A stretch of DNA of 49,655 bases, taken from the IMG/VR virus record IMGVR_UViG_3300042503_002198, positions 1-49,655 of that record, one strand, 5' to 3'. Each line of letters starts with the position of its first letter. The stretch's first letter is position 1. This document shows positions 35,611 through 43,720 of this stretch, in pieces. The notes beneath the pieces are model-generated. The model ran no database searches. It was given only the letters and a program-made list of their open reading frames with translations, and was not told where the DNA came from. This DNA comes from a virus. A program made the position numbers and the translations under genes.

Positions 35611-36450
35611 TTAACTCAAAAACAGCAGACTATCTATAGAAATTACCTTACTATACTCTTTATCGTTTAAAGTTTTTGTGACAGTTAAAATATCATCTAA
35701 CTCTTTTTTCCATGTAGAAATTTGTTCTAATACTTTTTGAACTAAACCGCTAGGCAGTTTTTCAACAATGGCATTTTTTTGATTGATGGTAATATCGTCT
35801 AAAGATATTTCTTGATCATTAATCCAAAGCTTTTTGATGTATTTTGAAGTTTCTCCAATAAAAGCATCCGAAATGATTGTTTGAATTTCTTCGTTGGTTT
35901 TAATCTGATCTGCTTTTTTATATTGTTTATTTAAATTTTCGTTATATTCCAATTCTGTTTTAAGGTTTGGTTGACCAATTTCAGCTTGAATTTTTACATT
36001 ATTATTTTCAATTTTTACGTTTTTTGATGTACTTGTTTTGTAACTTTTAAATTTTTCAACGATTGGCTGAATCTCAATTTTTTCAATTATATTATTTTTT
36101 TCGTCAAATATAACTTTGATTTCATTTGAAATTTGATTCTTGAGACTAAGCGCAATAGATGCTTTATCAGCAGCTAAAATTTCATTTAAAACGTTTTTAT
36201 CATCATCTAATAAATTAGAATGAATAATTTTTGTAAAAATTTTTAAGAACGAACTGTTATAAACAGAATTGTCCATTGCAGCATTTAGTAAATCTTTTTG
36301 TTGTTTAGCATCAATTTCTTTGAATTTAAATGCTTTGTTTTTTGATGGTATCCACACTTCAACTTGAAATGTTTCAGATGCTTCATTTAATGCCTTTAAT
36401 GCATTTTCAAAATCTAATATACTAGTTTCTTCTATTGGGTTTTCAGTCAT
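35611..36450 (-). CDS. T4_baseplate (gp26-like) family protein, second paralogue
   Basis: 279 aa. Opens with a variable region, then KAFKFKEIDAKQQKDLLNAA (about 39-58) and IFTKIIHSNLLDDD with IALSLKNQISNEIK, the same order as in the upstream gene: 'P/E-x-x-x-K-x-Q-x-x-L...C/N...LR'. This is the pattern of PF12322 (T4 baseplate protein, gp26/gp51-type). Long charged central part. The C-terminus has LPSGLVQKVLEQISTWKKEL. Starts 7 nt after its paralogue. Position between tube and tape measure suggests a tail-assembly chaperone/hub-assembly role. Confidence 0.5.
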   Translation of the reverse strand: MTENPIEETSILDFENALKALNEASETFQVEVWIPSKNKAFKFKEIDAKQQKDLLNAAMDNSVYNSSFLKIFTKIIHSNLLDDDKNVLNEILAADKASIALSLKNQISNEIKVIFDEKNNIIEKIEIQPIVEKFKSYKTSTSKNVKIENNNVKIQAEIGQPNLKTELEYNENLNKQYKKADQIKTNEEIQTIISDAFIGETSKYIKKLWINDQEISLDDITINQKNAIVEKLPSGLVQKVLEQISTWKKELDDILTVTKTLNDKEYSKVISIDSLLFLS

Positions 36451-36457
36451 ATAATAA

Positions 36458-37441
36458 TTATGGTGGCGGCATATCTCCGAATTCTGCGGCCAAACTCTTT
36501 ACATCATTACTAATATTAGTATTATTGGGTAAAAAGTCAACATTACCAGAAGACTTTTCTTGGTTCTTTTTTTGCTGTTCTATAATAGTAAAATATAATT
36601 TTCTTTCTGATGGAGATATGTTTAAGACATATTCTGGGTTTAAATTACATGTAGCTAATAGATAAATCTCTTGGTATAAAGACTTTATATCATATGAAAA
36701 AAATAATTTTAAATGATCAATAAAACTTAAATTATAAAAATTAAATTTTTGTTTTTTAAAATCACCAACATCAAAGATTTCTGCTTCAAATAAAATTTTT
36801 AATCCTTCAATAATTTTTTCTTGTATTTGATTTTTTATTTTTAAATTTAAATTGTCCACTAAATTTGTTTTTTGTTTTATATCAAAATCTTTTAAAATAA
36901 TTTTTTTGTTTTTAACTTCTATGAATTCAACATATTCTTGAATTGATTCGTTAAAAATTTCATATTGAGATTTATTTTCAATAATCATTTTAGAAAAAAA
37001 TTCTAAAGATGACAATAAAGGCCAGTTTAATTTTATTTTAATATTTTTATAAAAAATTAAATTGTTTTCTTCTTTTTCTAAAAATTCACTAGCTTGATAT
37101 AGCTTTAATAGATAATTTTTTAATTCAATTTGAACTTTAGTTTTAGATTTTTGGTTATTATTTAATATTAATTCAATTTTTGAACCAATACTAACCATTC
37201 TCAATTTAACTAAAAATAAAATATATTCAATGACATTAATTTGATTTAAAACTGTTTTATCTTCCAAACAATTTTCAATAATTTTTTTTACAAATAAAAA
37301 ATAATCATATAATGATTCTTTGTCATTAGAGTGAGTAAAATTTGCTTTAGATAAAAATAATTGCTCTTTTGTATTGAGTTCTCTAAAAATTATTTTGTTT
37401 TTAGTAAAAGGTAAATCAACACTATAGTTATAAAAAGTCAC
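36458..37441 (-). CDS. T4_baseplate (gp26-like) family protein, first paralogue
   Basis: 327 aa from a GTG at 37441; no in-frame ATG exists near the N-terminus, and the gap to the upstream stop is 8 nt. KIIFRELNTKEQLFLSKANF (about 16-35) and IEYILFLVKLRMVSIGSKIE (about 68-87) are the two hallmarks of PF12322 proteins (gp26-like), the second being the 'LRxxSxG' helix. C-terminus is acidic/proline rich (AAEFGDMPPP). In T4, gp26 and gp51 take part in hub assembly. It is followed 7 nt later by a shorter paralogue. Confidence 0.55.
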   Translation of the reverse strand: MTFYNYSVDLPFTKNKIIFRELNTKEQLFLSKANFTHSNDKESLYDYFLFVKKIIENCLEDKTVLNQINVIEYILFLVKLRMVSIGSKIELILNNNQKSKTKVQIELKNYLLKLYQASEFLEKEENNLIFYKNIKIKLNWPLLSSLEFFSKMIIENKSQYEIFNESIQEYVEFIEVKNKKIILKDFDIKQKTNLVDNLNLKIKNQIQEKIIEGLKILFEAEIFDVGDFKKQKFNFYNLSFIDHLKLFFSYDIKSLYQEIYLLATCNLNPEYVLNISPSERKLYFTIIEQQKKNQEKSSGNVDFLPNNTNISNDVKSLAAEFGDMPPP

Positions 37442-37449
37442 AAATTAAT

Positions 37450-38166
37450 TTATGGTAAATTAATAGAAATTCCAGTATTCCCATCAGATACAGCATATCT
37501 ATCATAAACAAATTTTACTTCGCTATATTTTAAACCTTCTTCAGCATAAGAATATGTTTCTCCTTGAATTGATACAGGAGCTAAATTATAAAAACGATAG
37601 ATTTTTCGAATTCCCATAGGTGAATAAGAACCAGTTTTTGCTAACATAACAACATCAGCATAGTTACATTTGACTCTTTTTGGAGAAAGTGGATCTCTAG
37701 CAACTAAACCATAATAACCCACCATTATTAACCAAGGTCTAATAATTAAATCCAAAAATGAAGCGTTTGTTTCTAAAAATGTAACGCTTAAATTTTGATA
37801 TTTTTCACGATTCGATGCAGTTGCAGGAGGCAAATATCCACCATAAGCTAGTCCTTCGTTTGAAGCGTTTATTGTTTCGCCTGGTAGTTGAACTTGTCTA
37901 GTAAAAACACAACCAGTTAAATTACTTGTTTGCCACTGCAAACTACCATCTAACAAATATTTGGTTGCGTTTTGATTATACTCCCAATGAGCTTGAGATT
38001 CTTGGTTTCTTAAAACGTTTTGAAAGTCATTAGTTAATGAACCTATTGATGAAAAATCAAAATATAAAAACCATTGACTAGCTAAAGCAATTCCTGTAGG
38101 CCAACTGCCTAATAAATCTAAATAATATGAATAAGGACTTTGTCCTGTTTCATTAAATAATGGCAT
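37450..38166 (-). CDS. tail-tube-fold protein, tube initiator/completion candidate
   Basis: 238 aa. WFLYFDFSSIGSLTNDF, then CVFTRQVQLPGETINA and the tube signature NLSVTFLETNASFLDLIIRP with WLIMVGYYGLVAR; later VKCNYADVVMLAK and RFYNLAPVSIQGETYSYAEE, ending VKFVYDRYAV. This is the gp19/tube-initiator strand pattern with an enlarged insertion relative to the tube protein next door. It is probably gp54-like or another tube-end protein. A late-like motif precedes it at only 5 nt. Confidence 0.55.
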   Translation of the reverse strand: MPLFNETGQSPYSYYLDLLGSWPTGIALASQWFLYFDFSSIGSLTNDFQNVLRNQESQAHWEYNQNATKYLLDGSLQWQTSNLTGCVFTRQVQLPGETINASNEGLAYGGYLPPATASNREKYQNLSVTFLETNASFLDLIIRPWLIMVGYYGLVARDPLSPKRVKCNYADVVMLAKTGSYSPMGIRKIYRFYNLAPVSIQGETYSYAEEGLKYSEVKFVYDRYAVSDGNTGISINLP

Positions 38167-38171
38167 AAGAA

Positions 38172-38177
38172 TATTTA
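38172..38177 (-). promoter_or_regulatory. late-promoter-like TAAATA
   Basis: Minus strand CATAAATATTC, 5 nt before the ATG at 38166: among the shortest spacings in the set, predicting transcription start at the start codon itself. Confidence 0.55.
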
Positions 38178-38193
38178 TGCCTAGATTAGATTA

Positions 38194-38736
38194 TTATCTA
38201 GCCAATCTCCAATATTGATAAGCAAGAGTTGCTTGTTGTTCTAAGATTTCACCAGAACTTGTAAGATTTACAGCCAAATCTCCAATAGATTGACAGTAAC
38301 AACCAAACAAAGTATAGGTTCTTAATGGGTTACCTTCTTTATCAATCAAAACTAAAGTTGTTTGATTTGAAGCGTCTTTACTTGGAATATTATAAGCACC
38401 AGTACTTGTTGAATCATCAAATACTTGAGTTGTCCAATCTTCAAACTTTCTGCGAACAGAAAGACTTGATGGAACTCTAAATGTTACTTGCCAAGCACCA
38501 CTGTTTGGATAGTTTGCTGTACCTGGAACGTTAAACACAAGTCCCATAAATGGAACTGTAACGTTTGTAATTGCACGTCCTGGTAATGTTGTACTAGTAA
38601 TATATACTAATTCGTTGGTTGTGAATCTTACTCCTCCGAGAGAAATTACACGAAATAAATTTTGACGAGCAAAATCATTTGCGATTGCTGTATCGTAGAA
38701 GTTTTCGATGCCTTGTGTGTCTAATAATCCTGCCAT
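38194..38736 (-). CDS. gp19: tail tube protein gp19
   Basis: 180 aa (T4 gp19 is 163). ANDFARQNLFRVISLGG matches the gp19 N-terminal 'DFARPNLFxVxI'. YITSTTLPGRAITNVTVPFM then NVPGTANYPNSGAWQVTF and VRRKFEDWTTQVF follow the known strand-helix order, and FGCYCQSIGDLAVNLTSSGE with ATLAYQYWRL gives the final strands. It polymerises as hexameric rings to form the DNA conduit inside the sheath. Own late promoter; lies next to the sheath gene as in T4 (18-19). Confidence 0.85.
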   Translation of the reverse strand: MAGLLDTQGIENFYDTAIANDFARQNLFRVISLGGVRFTTNELVYITSTTLPGRAITNVTVPFMGLVFNVPGTANYPNSGAWQVTFRVPSSLSVRRKFEDWTTQVFDDSTSTGAYNIPSKDASNQTTLVLIDKEGNPLRTYTLFGCYCQSIGDLAVNLTSSGEILEQQATLAYQYWRLAR

Positions 38737-38747
38737 AATGTTATTAA

Positions 38748-38753
38748 TATTTA
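38748..38753 (-). promoter_or_regulatory. late-promoter-like TAAATA of the tube gene
   Basis: Minus strand GATAAATATTA, 11 nt before the ATG at 38736, in the 36 nt gap after the sheath gene. Confidence 0.65.
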
Positions 38754-38772
38754 TCTTTAAGATCTATCATTA

Positions 38773-40962
38773 TTATCCAATAAGTTCAGAAAATTCTATT
38801 CCTGTTCTTGTTGCTATGAAGTCTGCCAAGATATATTCAGCAGTTCTTACTGGTTTGATATAAATTGAAATTCTGAGTTCATTATTATCAATTACATCTG
38901 GTGTATTGTTTCTTTCATCACAAACCAGTTGATAGTCATATAAACCATCATTAAGTTTAGCTTGATCAAACAGTGGTAATAAAGCACCCTTGAGTCTGTT
39001 TCTTGTTGCAAAAGAGTTTTGTTCAAACACGAAGTATTTTAACAATTCTTGTGTTTGTTTTTCAAGAACCAAGAACAATCTACGAACGTTAATTCGATCA
39101 AATGCTGATGGTTGACGATATAAGGTTTTTTGTCCAAAAATTACATAACCGTCATTCTTAAAGAATGCAACAGGGTTGATGTTAATTTTGTATAATAAAT
39201 CTCTTTGTTTTTGTGTTGGATTTACGGCCAAGTCACTAACCCCTAAGAGTGTTCCCCTACTAAAACCAGCAGGAGCAATCCAAGGATATGATTCTTGAGA
39301 TACCGATGCCATAATTGCTGCGGCATAACCAGACATTGGAACCCAAACATTTTTATCAATAAATGGATCGTTTGTGCTTACCCAGTTTCCGTATGTTGTA
39401 ACATAACTACTTTGAATAAATCCAAAAAGATTTTTCAAAGGCCAGTAAACATCATTTGAAAAGACATAATCTGTTTTATCAGATATTCTAGCGTTTTCAC
39501 CTTGAATAAATATATTTCTTAATGGGTCTGCAATAAACAAATGATTCTTTTTAGTTTGATCTGCAAACACTACAAATTGATTTACAATATCAGTATATGC
39601 TTGATATACTTGACCAGTAGGAAGAGAATTATCTTTAGAAGATAATCCAGCCAAATCTATATTATAATTTTCATCAAATATACCTTGATCGGTAAGCATT
39701 TCTTCGTTTCTTCCTTTGGTTGCGGCCCAAATTGTTCCTAAACCTGCTTCTGCAACAATATCAACATTGATAGTATCGTCATTTTCAAGTTTTCTAAGAA
39801 TTCTTTGAAGTTTTTGTGGAACATTTCCAACATCTTTAGATTTAAAATCTGTATCTGATGCATATACACCAGTTGAATAAAGATTTTTTGCTGCATTAGT
39901 CACACGAACTTTTTTGGCTGGTTGTCCAGTATTTGTTGTCCAAGCTCCTCTAGTAGAAACATAAGGATTAGTAAATGTTTTTATTAAGTTAGATTGTTTG
40001 TTGACAACAGTATCAATAAAGAAACTACTTGCTGGTCCACCGTTTGGATTGTTTTGTGTTCTTCTTTCATATAAAGAACCTGTAAATCCTTCTGATACTC
40101 CATAATCTAAAGTAACAGTATCTTGATTATATTGAGAAGTTTTAATTCTGAATACCATCAATACTAAACTGTCATCGAAAGCGTTACCATCAAAGTTATA
40201 ATCTTTAGGATAATTTTCAATTACTTTGGATATACTTGTTCCTCCAAATGATGAAAATGATTGATTTAAAGTAAATTTCAATCTACTTGATGGAATTGTT
40301 GTAAATGTTTGTTGTACACCATTAATTGCATTAACAGATTTTATAGAAGTTACGGCATTGAAATCTGTTGAAGGATTGATTTCTGAGTTATCTGTTAAAC
40401 TAACATAGTATCCTTCAAAAAGATTATTAACAGTAGTTTTAGCAGAGTTTAAAACAACCAAACCAGCCTTACCGATGTCTGCAAAACTTGTAATAGTTTG
40501 GTCGTTGGAATATGTAGAACTCCAAGTAATATTATTTTCTGTTAAAGTTTTATATTCTGCATCTGAAAGAAGCATGGAAACAGGCTCTCTCAAGTTAAAT
40601 TCTGTAGCACCTTCATATGTAGGAGCATTTGCAGAAAGTTGATAAACCAAAGCACTATATGTGTTTGCATAACCTTCTCCAGAACCAGAACCATAAGGAA
40701 CTCTGGATACTAATACATTAGCTGGAGAAGATAAAAGTAATTGTTTTGCTGAGTGATAAAGGTATCTCTCAGCAGCATTTTTTGGTGTTCCATAAACTTG
40801 CTCAAATTCAGATAAACTTGTGATATTAACAATGTCTTCTGTTGGTCCTTGATCAGCAAATCCTGTGATTAAAACATCAGTTGATCCAGATGGTCTAGAA
40901 ATAATACTGATGTCTTCTTCGTTAATTTGTACGCCTGGTGATGCTAATGTGATTTCTGCCAT
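38773..40962 (-). CDS. gp18: tail sheath protein gp18
   Basis: 729 aa (T4 gp18 is 659). N-terminus ASPGVQINEEDIS is the standard sheath opening 'SPGVxxxExD', followed by VLITGFADQGPTEDIVNITS with EFEQVYG and LLLSSPANVLVSRV. The C-terminal domain has WIAPAGFSRGTLLGVSDLAV, NINPVAFFKNDGYVIFGQKT and INVRRLFLVLEKQTQELLKY, which are the conserved sheath core used for interstrand contacts. The middle (150-400) is the variable surface region. It forms the contractile sheath around the tube. Late promoter 13 nt upstream. Confidence 0.95.
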   Translation of the reverse strand: MAEITLASPGVQINEEDISIISRPSGSTDVLITGFADQGPTEDIVNITSLSEFEQVYGTPKNAAERYLYHSAKQLLLSSPANVLVSRVPYGSGSGEGYANTYSALVYQLSANAPTYEGATEFNLREPVSMLLSDAEYKTLTENNITWSSTYSNDQTITSFADIGKAGLVVLNSAKTTVNNLFEGYYVSLTDNSEINPSTDFNAVTSIKSVNAINGVQQTFTTIPSSRLKFTLNQSFSSFGGTSISKVIENYPKDYNFDGNAFDDSLVLMVFRIKTSQYNQDTVTLDYGVSEGFTGSLYERRTQNNPNGGPASSFFIDTVVNKQSNLIKTFTNPYVSTRGAWTTNTGQPAKKVRVTNAAKNLYSTGVYASDTDFKSKDVGNVPQKLQRILRKLENDDTINVDIVAEAGLGTIWAATKGRNEEMLTDQGIFDENYNIDLAGLSSKDNSLPTGQVYQAYTDIVNQFVVFADQTKKNHLFIADPLRNIFIQGENARISDKTDYVFSNDVYWPLKNLFGFIQSSYVTTYGNWVSTNDPFIDKNVWVPMSGYAAAIMASVSQESYPWIAPAGFSRGTLLGVSDLAVNPTQKQRDLLYKININPVAFFKNDGYVIFGQKTLYRQPSAFDRINVRRLFLVLEKQTQELLKYFVFEQNSFATRNRLKGALLPLFDQAKLNDGLYDYQLVCDERNNTPDVIDNNELRISIYIKPVRTAEYILADFIATRTGIEFSELIG

Positions 40963-40975
40963 AATTTTATACTAC

Positions 40976-40981
40976 TATTTA
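40976..40981 (-). promoter_or_regulatory. late-promoter-like TAAATA of the sheath gene
   Basis: Minus strand GATAAATAGTA, 13 nt before the ATG at 40962. Same GATAAATA core as the tube promoter. Confidence 0.65.
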
Positions 40982-41040
40982 TCTTTATTTTTCCCATTTT
41001 TTCAAAATTGTTTTTGATTTGTTTTAGATTTACTTTAGAC

Positions 41041-41046
41041 TAAGTA
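41041..41046 (+). promoter_or_regulatory. late-promoter-like TAAGTA
   Basis: ACTAAGTATATAC: 5 nt between TAAGTA and the ATG at 41052. Divergent from the sheath promoter across an otherwise featureless 89 nt AT-rich gap. Confidence 0.6.
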
Positions 41047-41051
41047 TATAC

Positions 41052-41330
41052 ATGAATAGCTTTGATTTAAAGGTTTCTACACTTTTAGAAGAAGCCGCAC
41101 GTTGTACAAAAGTTACAGGAAAAACATCATCCACATCAAAAGGTAAAAAATGGATGAAATGTGTTAAAAACCCAAAAGGTGGATATAAAAGAATTCACTG
41201 GGGACAAAAAGGTGTACGTGTAACAGGAAAATCTGGAAACACAAAACGAAAAAAATCTTTTCGCGCTAGACATAAATGTTCTAGTGCAAAACCAGGCACA
41301 CCACGCTACCAAGCTTGCAAAGATTGGTAA
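41052..41330 (+). CDS. small basic Cys/His protein, probable virion/DNA-binding protein
   Basis: 92 aa, very basic. N-terminal helix MNSFDLKVSTLLEEAARC resembles a T4-type capsid-targeting/prohead-protease signal (LEE followed by A). The rest has four Cys and aromatic/basic clusters: KKWMKCVKNPKGGYKRIHWG, GVRVTGKSGNTKRKKSFRAR and a C-terminal KPGTPRYQACKDW. I recall similar RIHWGQ...RARH...KPGT proteins in other T4-like marine phages, without a known function. Late-promoter-driven; the net charge suggests an internal head protein or DNA-associated protein. Confidence 0.65.
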   Translation: MNSFDLKVSTLLEEAARCTKVTGKTSSTSKGKKWMKCVKNPKGGYKRIHWGQKGVRVTGKSGNTKRKKSFRARHKCSSAKPGTPRYQACKDW

Positions 41331-41338
41331 TTAAAAAT

Positions 41339-41743
41339 ATGAATACAAAATTCGACAAAGTTCTTCATTCTTTTATTGAAGAAAACATAACAATAGATCA
41401 AAAACGAATAGCAGACGATATCAAACGAGTTGCAGCATCATTACCAGCAGCAACAAAAGCTGCATTTGGAGCAACCTCTGATGCTATGGCTTCTGCAACA
41501 GAAACAGATCCAATTGAAGCCGATTTTTTAAAACTTTCGAAATATAAAGATATATCTGATGAAGAAAAAACAAAAATTTTAATGAGTTTAATTGCAAAAA
41601 AAGCACTACCTGATGTTACTGGTAAAATGGAAAAAAATAATCAACAACAAAATTCAGAAGAAGAATCGGAAGAAAATCAAACACAATCTACTGAAAAACC
41701 AAAGCAATCATCTTTCACCTATAGTGCTCCATCATTTCAATAA
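41339..41743 (+). CDS. small unknown late protein with CTS-like N-terminus
   Basis: 134 aa from the ATG at 41339 (8 nt after the upstream stop); a CTA/ATG-extended start at 41315 would overlap the upstream gene. MNTKFDKVLHSFIEENI is like the N-termini of four other small proteins here. Alanine-rich helices follow (VAASLPAATKAAFGATSDAM), and the C-terminal 40 residues are acidic and Q/S/E rich (NSEEESEENQTQS), probably disordered. Not recognised; possibly an internal head or prohead-core protein. Confidence 0.55.
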   Translation: MNTKFDKVLHSFIEENITIDQKRIADDIKRVAASLPAATKAAFGATSDAMASATETDPIEADFLKLSKYKDISDEEKTKILMSLIAKKALPDVTGKMEKNNQQQNSEEESEENQTQSTEKPKQSSFTYSAPSFQ

Positions 41744-41751
41744 AATTTAAA

Positions 41752-42555
41752 ATGTCTAAAAAGAAAAGCCGTACCCGTACCAAAGACGAAAAAGTTTCCG
41801 TTGATAAAAAAATGGAAAGAACTAAAGATACATCTCCCTATGTTTTTCAAAGAGATAAAGTAGCCTTTGATTTTACAATTAAAGAATTACCTTGGACAGA
41901 AAAACAAAAACAATTAATTGAAATTCTTTTGGATAAAGATACTAGATGTGTATTTGTCGAAGGACCAGCAGGTGTTTCCAAAACAATCACTGCTGTTTAT
42001 GCTGCGTTAAATTTATTAAAAAATAAAAAAGTATCTGATATAGTCTTTGTAAGAAGTGCAGTTGAAAGTGCAGACAGTAAAATTGGTTATTTACCAGGAA
42101 CGATTGACGAAAAATTTGAGGCATACATGGTTCCTTTTATGGAAAAGTTAGAAGAGCTTCTCGATAAAGCATCAATTAATAGATTAAGAAACGATGAAAG
42201 ATTTAATGCAACTCCAGTGAATTATATTCGTGGTTTACATTGGGCAACAAAATGTGTAATTGTCGATGAATGCCAAAACATCAGTTTTAGAGAACTGATT
42301 ACAACAATTACAAGAATGGGTGAATTTTCAAAAATTATTTTTTGTGGAGATCCTATGCAATCAGATTTACCGGAAAATAAAGCTGGTGGTTTTTCTAGAA
42401 TATGTGATATATTTGCAGATGAAGAATCTAAAAAATTTGGAATTCATCATTTCGAATTTACAAAAGAAGATATTGTAAGATCTGAATTTGTAAAGTTTGT
42501 TGTAGAAAAATTAGAAAACGAAAAAAATACTTGGAAACCTTCCAATAATAAGTAA
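41752..42555 (+). CDS. phoH: PhoH-like ATPase
   Basis: 267 aa. The basic N-terminus (KKKSRTRTKDEK) is followed by the PhoH ATPase core: LPWTEKQKQLIEILL, Walker A GPAGVSKT (71-78), IVFVRSAVESADSKIGYLPG, Walker B VIVDECQN (169-176) and FCGDPMQSDLP. PhoH proteins are superfamily-1-like ATPases common in marine phages; their exact phage role is unsettled. The Walker A has Ser where most PhoH have Gly (GPAGTGKT). Lies 8 nt after the preceding small gene, and its stop codon forms part of the next late-like motif. Confidence 0.92.
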   Translation: MSKKKSRTRTKDEKVSVDKKMERTKDTSPYVFQRDKVAFDFTIKELPWTEKQKQLIEILLDKDTRCVFVEGPAGVSKTITAVYAALNLLKNKKVSDIVFVRSAVESADSKIGYLPGTIDEKFEAYMVPFMEKLEELLDKASINRLRNDERFNATPVNYIRGLHWATKCVIVDECQNISFRELITTITRMGEFSKIIFCGDPMQSDLPENKAGGFSRICDIFADEESKKFGIHHFEFTKEDIVRSEFVKFVVEKLENEKNTWKPSNNK

Positions 42556-42558
42556 ATA
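42553..42558 (+). promoter_or_regulatory. late-promoter-like TAAATA overlapping the phoH stop
   Basis: AGTAAATATAA: the TAA is the phoH stop; 5 nt then lead to the ATG at 42564. A full TATAAATA (42557-42564) also touches the ATG. Confidence 0.45.
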
Positions 42559-42563
42559 TAAAT

Positions 42564-42746
42564 ATGAATAATAAACCACAATATTTAGCCGTGGAAAATA
42601 GACCAATCGCTTGCAGTTTTTGCGGAGCACATATTAACGGAAGAATTACAGATAAACAAGATTCTTCTAGTAAAGAAACTATAAAAGAATGTAGGTGGGT
42701 ATGTGGTAGATGCGGAAATTTAGTTAAAATTGGTGTAGTTAAGTAA
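42564..42746 (+). CDS. small zinc-ribbon protein
   Basis: 60 aa. Two CxxC pairs: CSFCGAHINGRITD near residues 18-31 and CRWVCGRCGNLVKIG near 43-57 (the second as CxxxCxxC). This is a treble-clef/zinc-ribbon-type mini-domain, usually for protein or nucleic-acid contact. It starts 8 nt after phoH and overlaps the next start by 1 nt (TAATG). Function unknown. Confidence 0.65.
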   Translation: MNNKPQYLAVENRPIACSFCGAHINGRITDKQDSSSKETIKECRWVCGRCGNLVKIGVVK

Positions 42747-43243
42747 TGAATCTTGAAGGATTAATAGAAGAAGTATACGATCAAGGTCCACAAAGATATG
42801 GTGGATTTAATTCTGCACCAAGAAAAGATTTTGCCCCACTCCCATCAAAAGATGGTTATAACTATCCATATCAACAAAACCCACCATTAAGCAATTTAAC
42901 AACACCACCGCCAGAAGGACCAGTTGCTTATCCTTGGCCATTACAAACAATTGTAGATGATCTTAGTGATAGTTTTGTTTGTTTATTAAATGCAGCAAGT
43001 AAAATAGCCGATTGTGCCAAGAACAACCCATCAATAGATAATAAACAACAAAATGAACTTTTTGAGTTTTATAAATCTTCAAAGCAAGCTTTAGAAATTA
43101 TTAAAAACATTGGAACTGGTATAGGAAATGTTGTTAATATGTCAGAAGGACAACCTTCACAAAATCCTGTTGCTCAACAAATTGTACAAAAAAACGAAAC
43201 ATTACCACAAGCAGGGGATATAGTTAAAATCAAAATTCCATAA
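42746..43243 (+). CDS. unknown late protein with CTS-like N-terminus
   Basis: 165 aa. N-terminus MNLEGLIEEVYDQGPQRYGG again carries the I-E-E helix seen in neighbouring small proteins. Residues 18-65 are proline, tyrosine and glycine rich and look disordered (YNYPYQQNPPLSNLTTPPPE). A helical central domain (VDDLSDSFVCLLNAASKIAD, ELFEFYKSSKQALEIIKNI) and a short terminal strand (GDIVKIKIP) follow. Not recognised. Start overlaps the preceding stop by 1 nt. Confidence 0.55.
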   Translation: MNLEGLIEEVYDQGPQRYGGFNSAPRKDFAPLPSKDGYNYPYQQNPPLSNLTTPPPEGPVAYPWPLQTIVDDLSDSFVCLLNAASKIADCAKNNPSIDNKQQNELFEFYKSSKQALEIIKNIGTGIGNVVNMSEGQPSQNPVAQQIVQKNETLPQAGDIVKIKIP

Positions 43244-43249
43244 TTTTAG

Positions 43250-43278
43250 TTGACATTTTTATTATTTTTTGGTAATGT
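43250..43278 (+). promoter_or_regulatory. strong sigma70-like promoter
   Basis: Consensus TTGACA (43250-43255), 17 bp, TAATGT (43273-43278), 6 nt to the ATG at 43285. Fills the 41 nt gap; best -35 in the window. Confidence 0.7.
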
Positions 43279-43284
43279 TTAAAA

Positions 43285-43713
43285 ATGAAAATTTTAAAAA
43301 TACCAAACAATTTAATTAAATCTACTGGTATTGTTGTTTTTATTTCTTTGTTGGGAGGTTTATCTTTTTATTTGATTGGATATAGCTTTTGGTCTGCTTT
43401 TATTTTATTTTTTGTGTTTCAGTATATTATTTTTTCTTTTGTTGGAAATTTAATTAACAGTTATTTTTTACAAAAAACAAAACAAAAAGAACTAGAATCT
43501 TTAGAACCATTATCCACTCTTTTAGAGTGTGCATATTGTAATAAACCAAACATCATGACCTTTTTCCCAAACGATAATGAAATGTTAGAAATGGAATGTG
43601 CATCTTGTAAAAAGAAAAATTCAATAAGAATTCAATTTGTTGTTGCTAGATTAACAGAACCATTGAATATTCCTAACGTTACTGGCATTCCTTTAATAGA
43701 AAACAAAGAATAA
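43285..43713 (+). CDS. membrane protein with zinc-ribbon C-terminal domain
   Basis: 142 aa. Two hydrophobic segments, about 15-33 (TGIVVFISLLGGLSFYLIG) and 35-55 (FWSAFILFFVFQYIIFSFV), form a helical hairpin in the inner membrane. The soluble part carries CAYCNKPNI and CASCKKKNS (CxxC ... CxxC), a zinc-ribbon-like module. Independent sigma70-like promoter, so probably early or middle. Function unknown; an inner-membrane anchor or superinfection/lysis-related role cannot be told from sequence. Confidence 0.65.
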   Translation: MKILKIPNNLIKSTGIVVFISLLGGLSFYLIGYSFWSAFILFFVFQYIIFSFVGNLINSYFLQKTKQKELESLEPLSTLLECAYCNKPNIMTFFPNDNEMLEMECASCKKKNSIRIQFVVARLTEPLNIPNVTGIPLIENKE

Positions 43714-43720
43714 AAAAAAT

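Noticed and set aside
36450-36470. Programmed frameshift between the two gp26-like genes (gpG/gpGT style)
   Set aside because: The upstream stop is 7 nt before the downstream start with no slippery heptamer seen; ordinary re-initiation is simpler.
42740-42745. TAAGTA immediately before the ATG at 42746 as another late promoter
   Set aside because: Zero spacing to the ATG puts any start inside the coding sequence; it is formed by the end of the zinc-ribbon gene and its stop codon.
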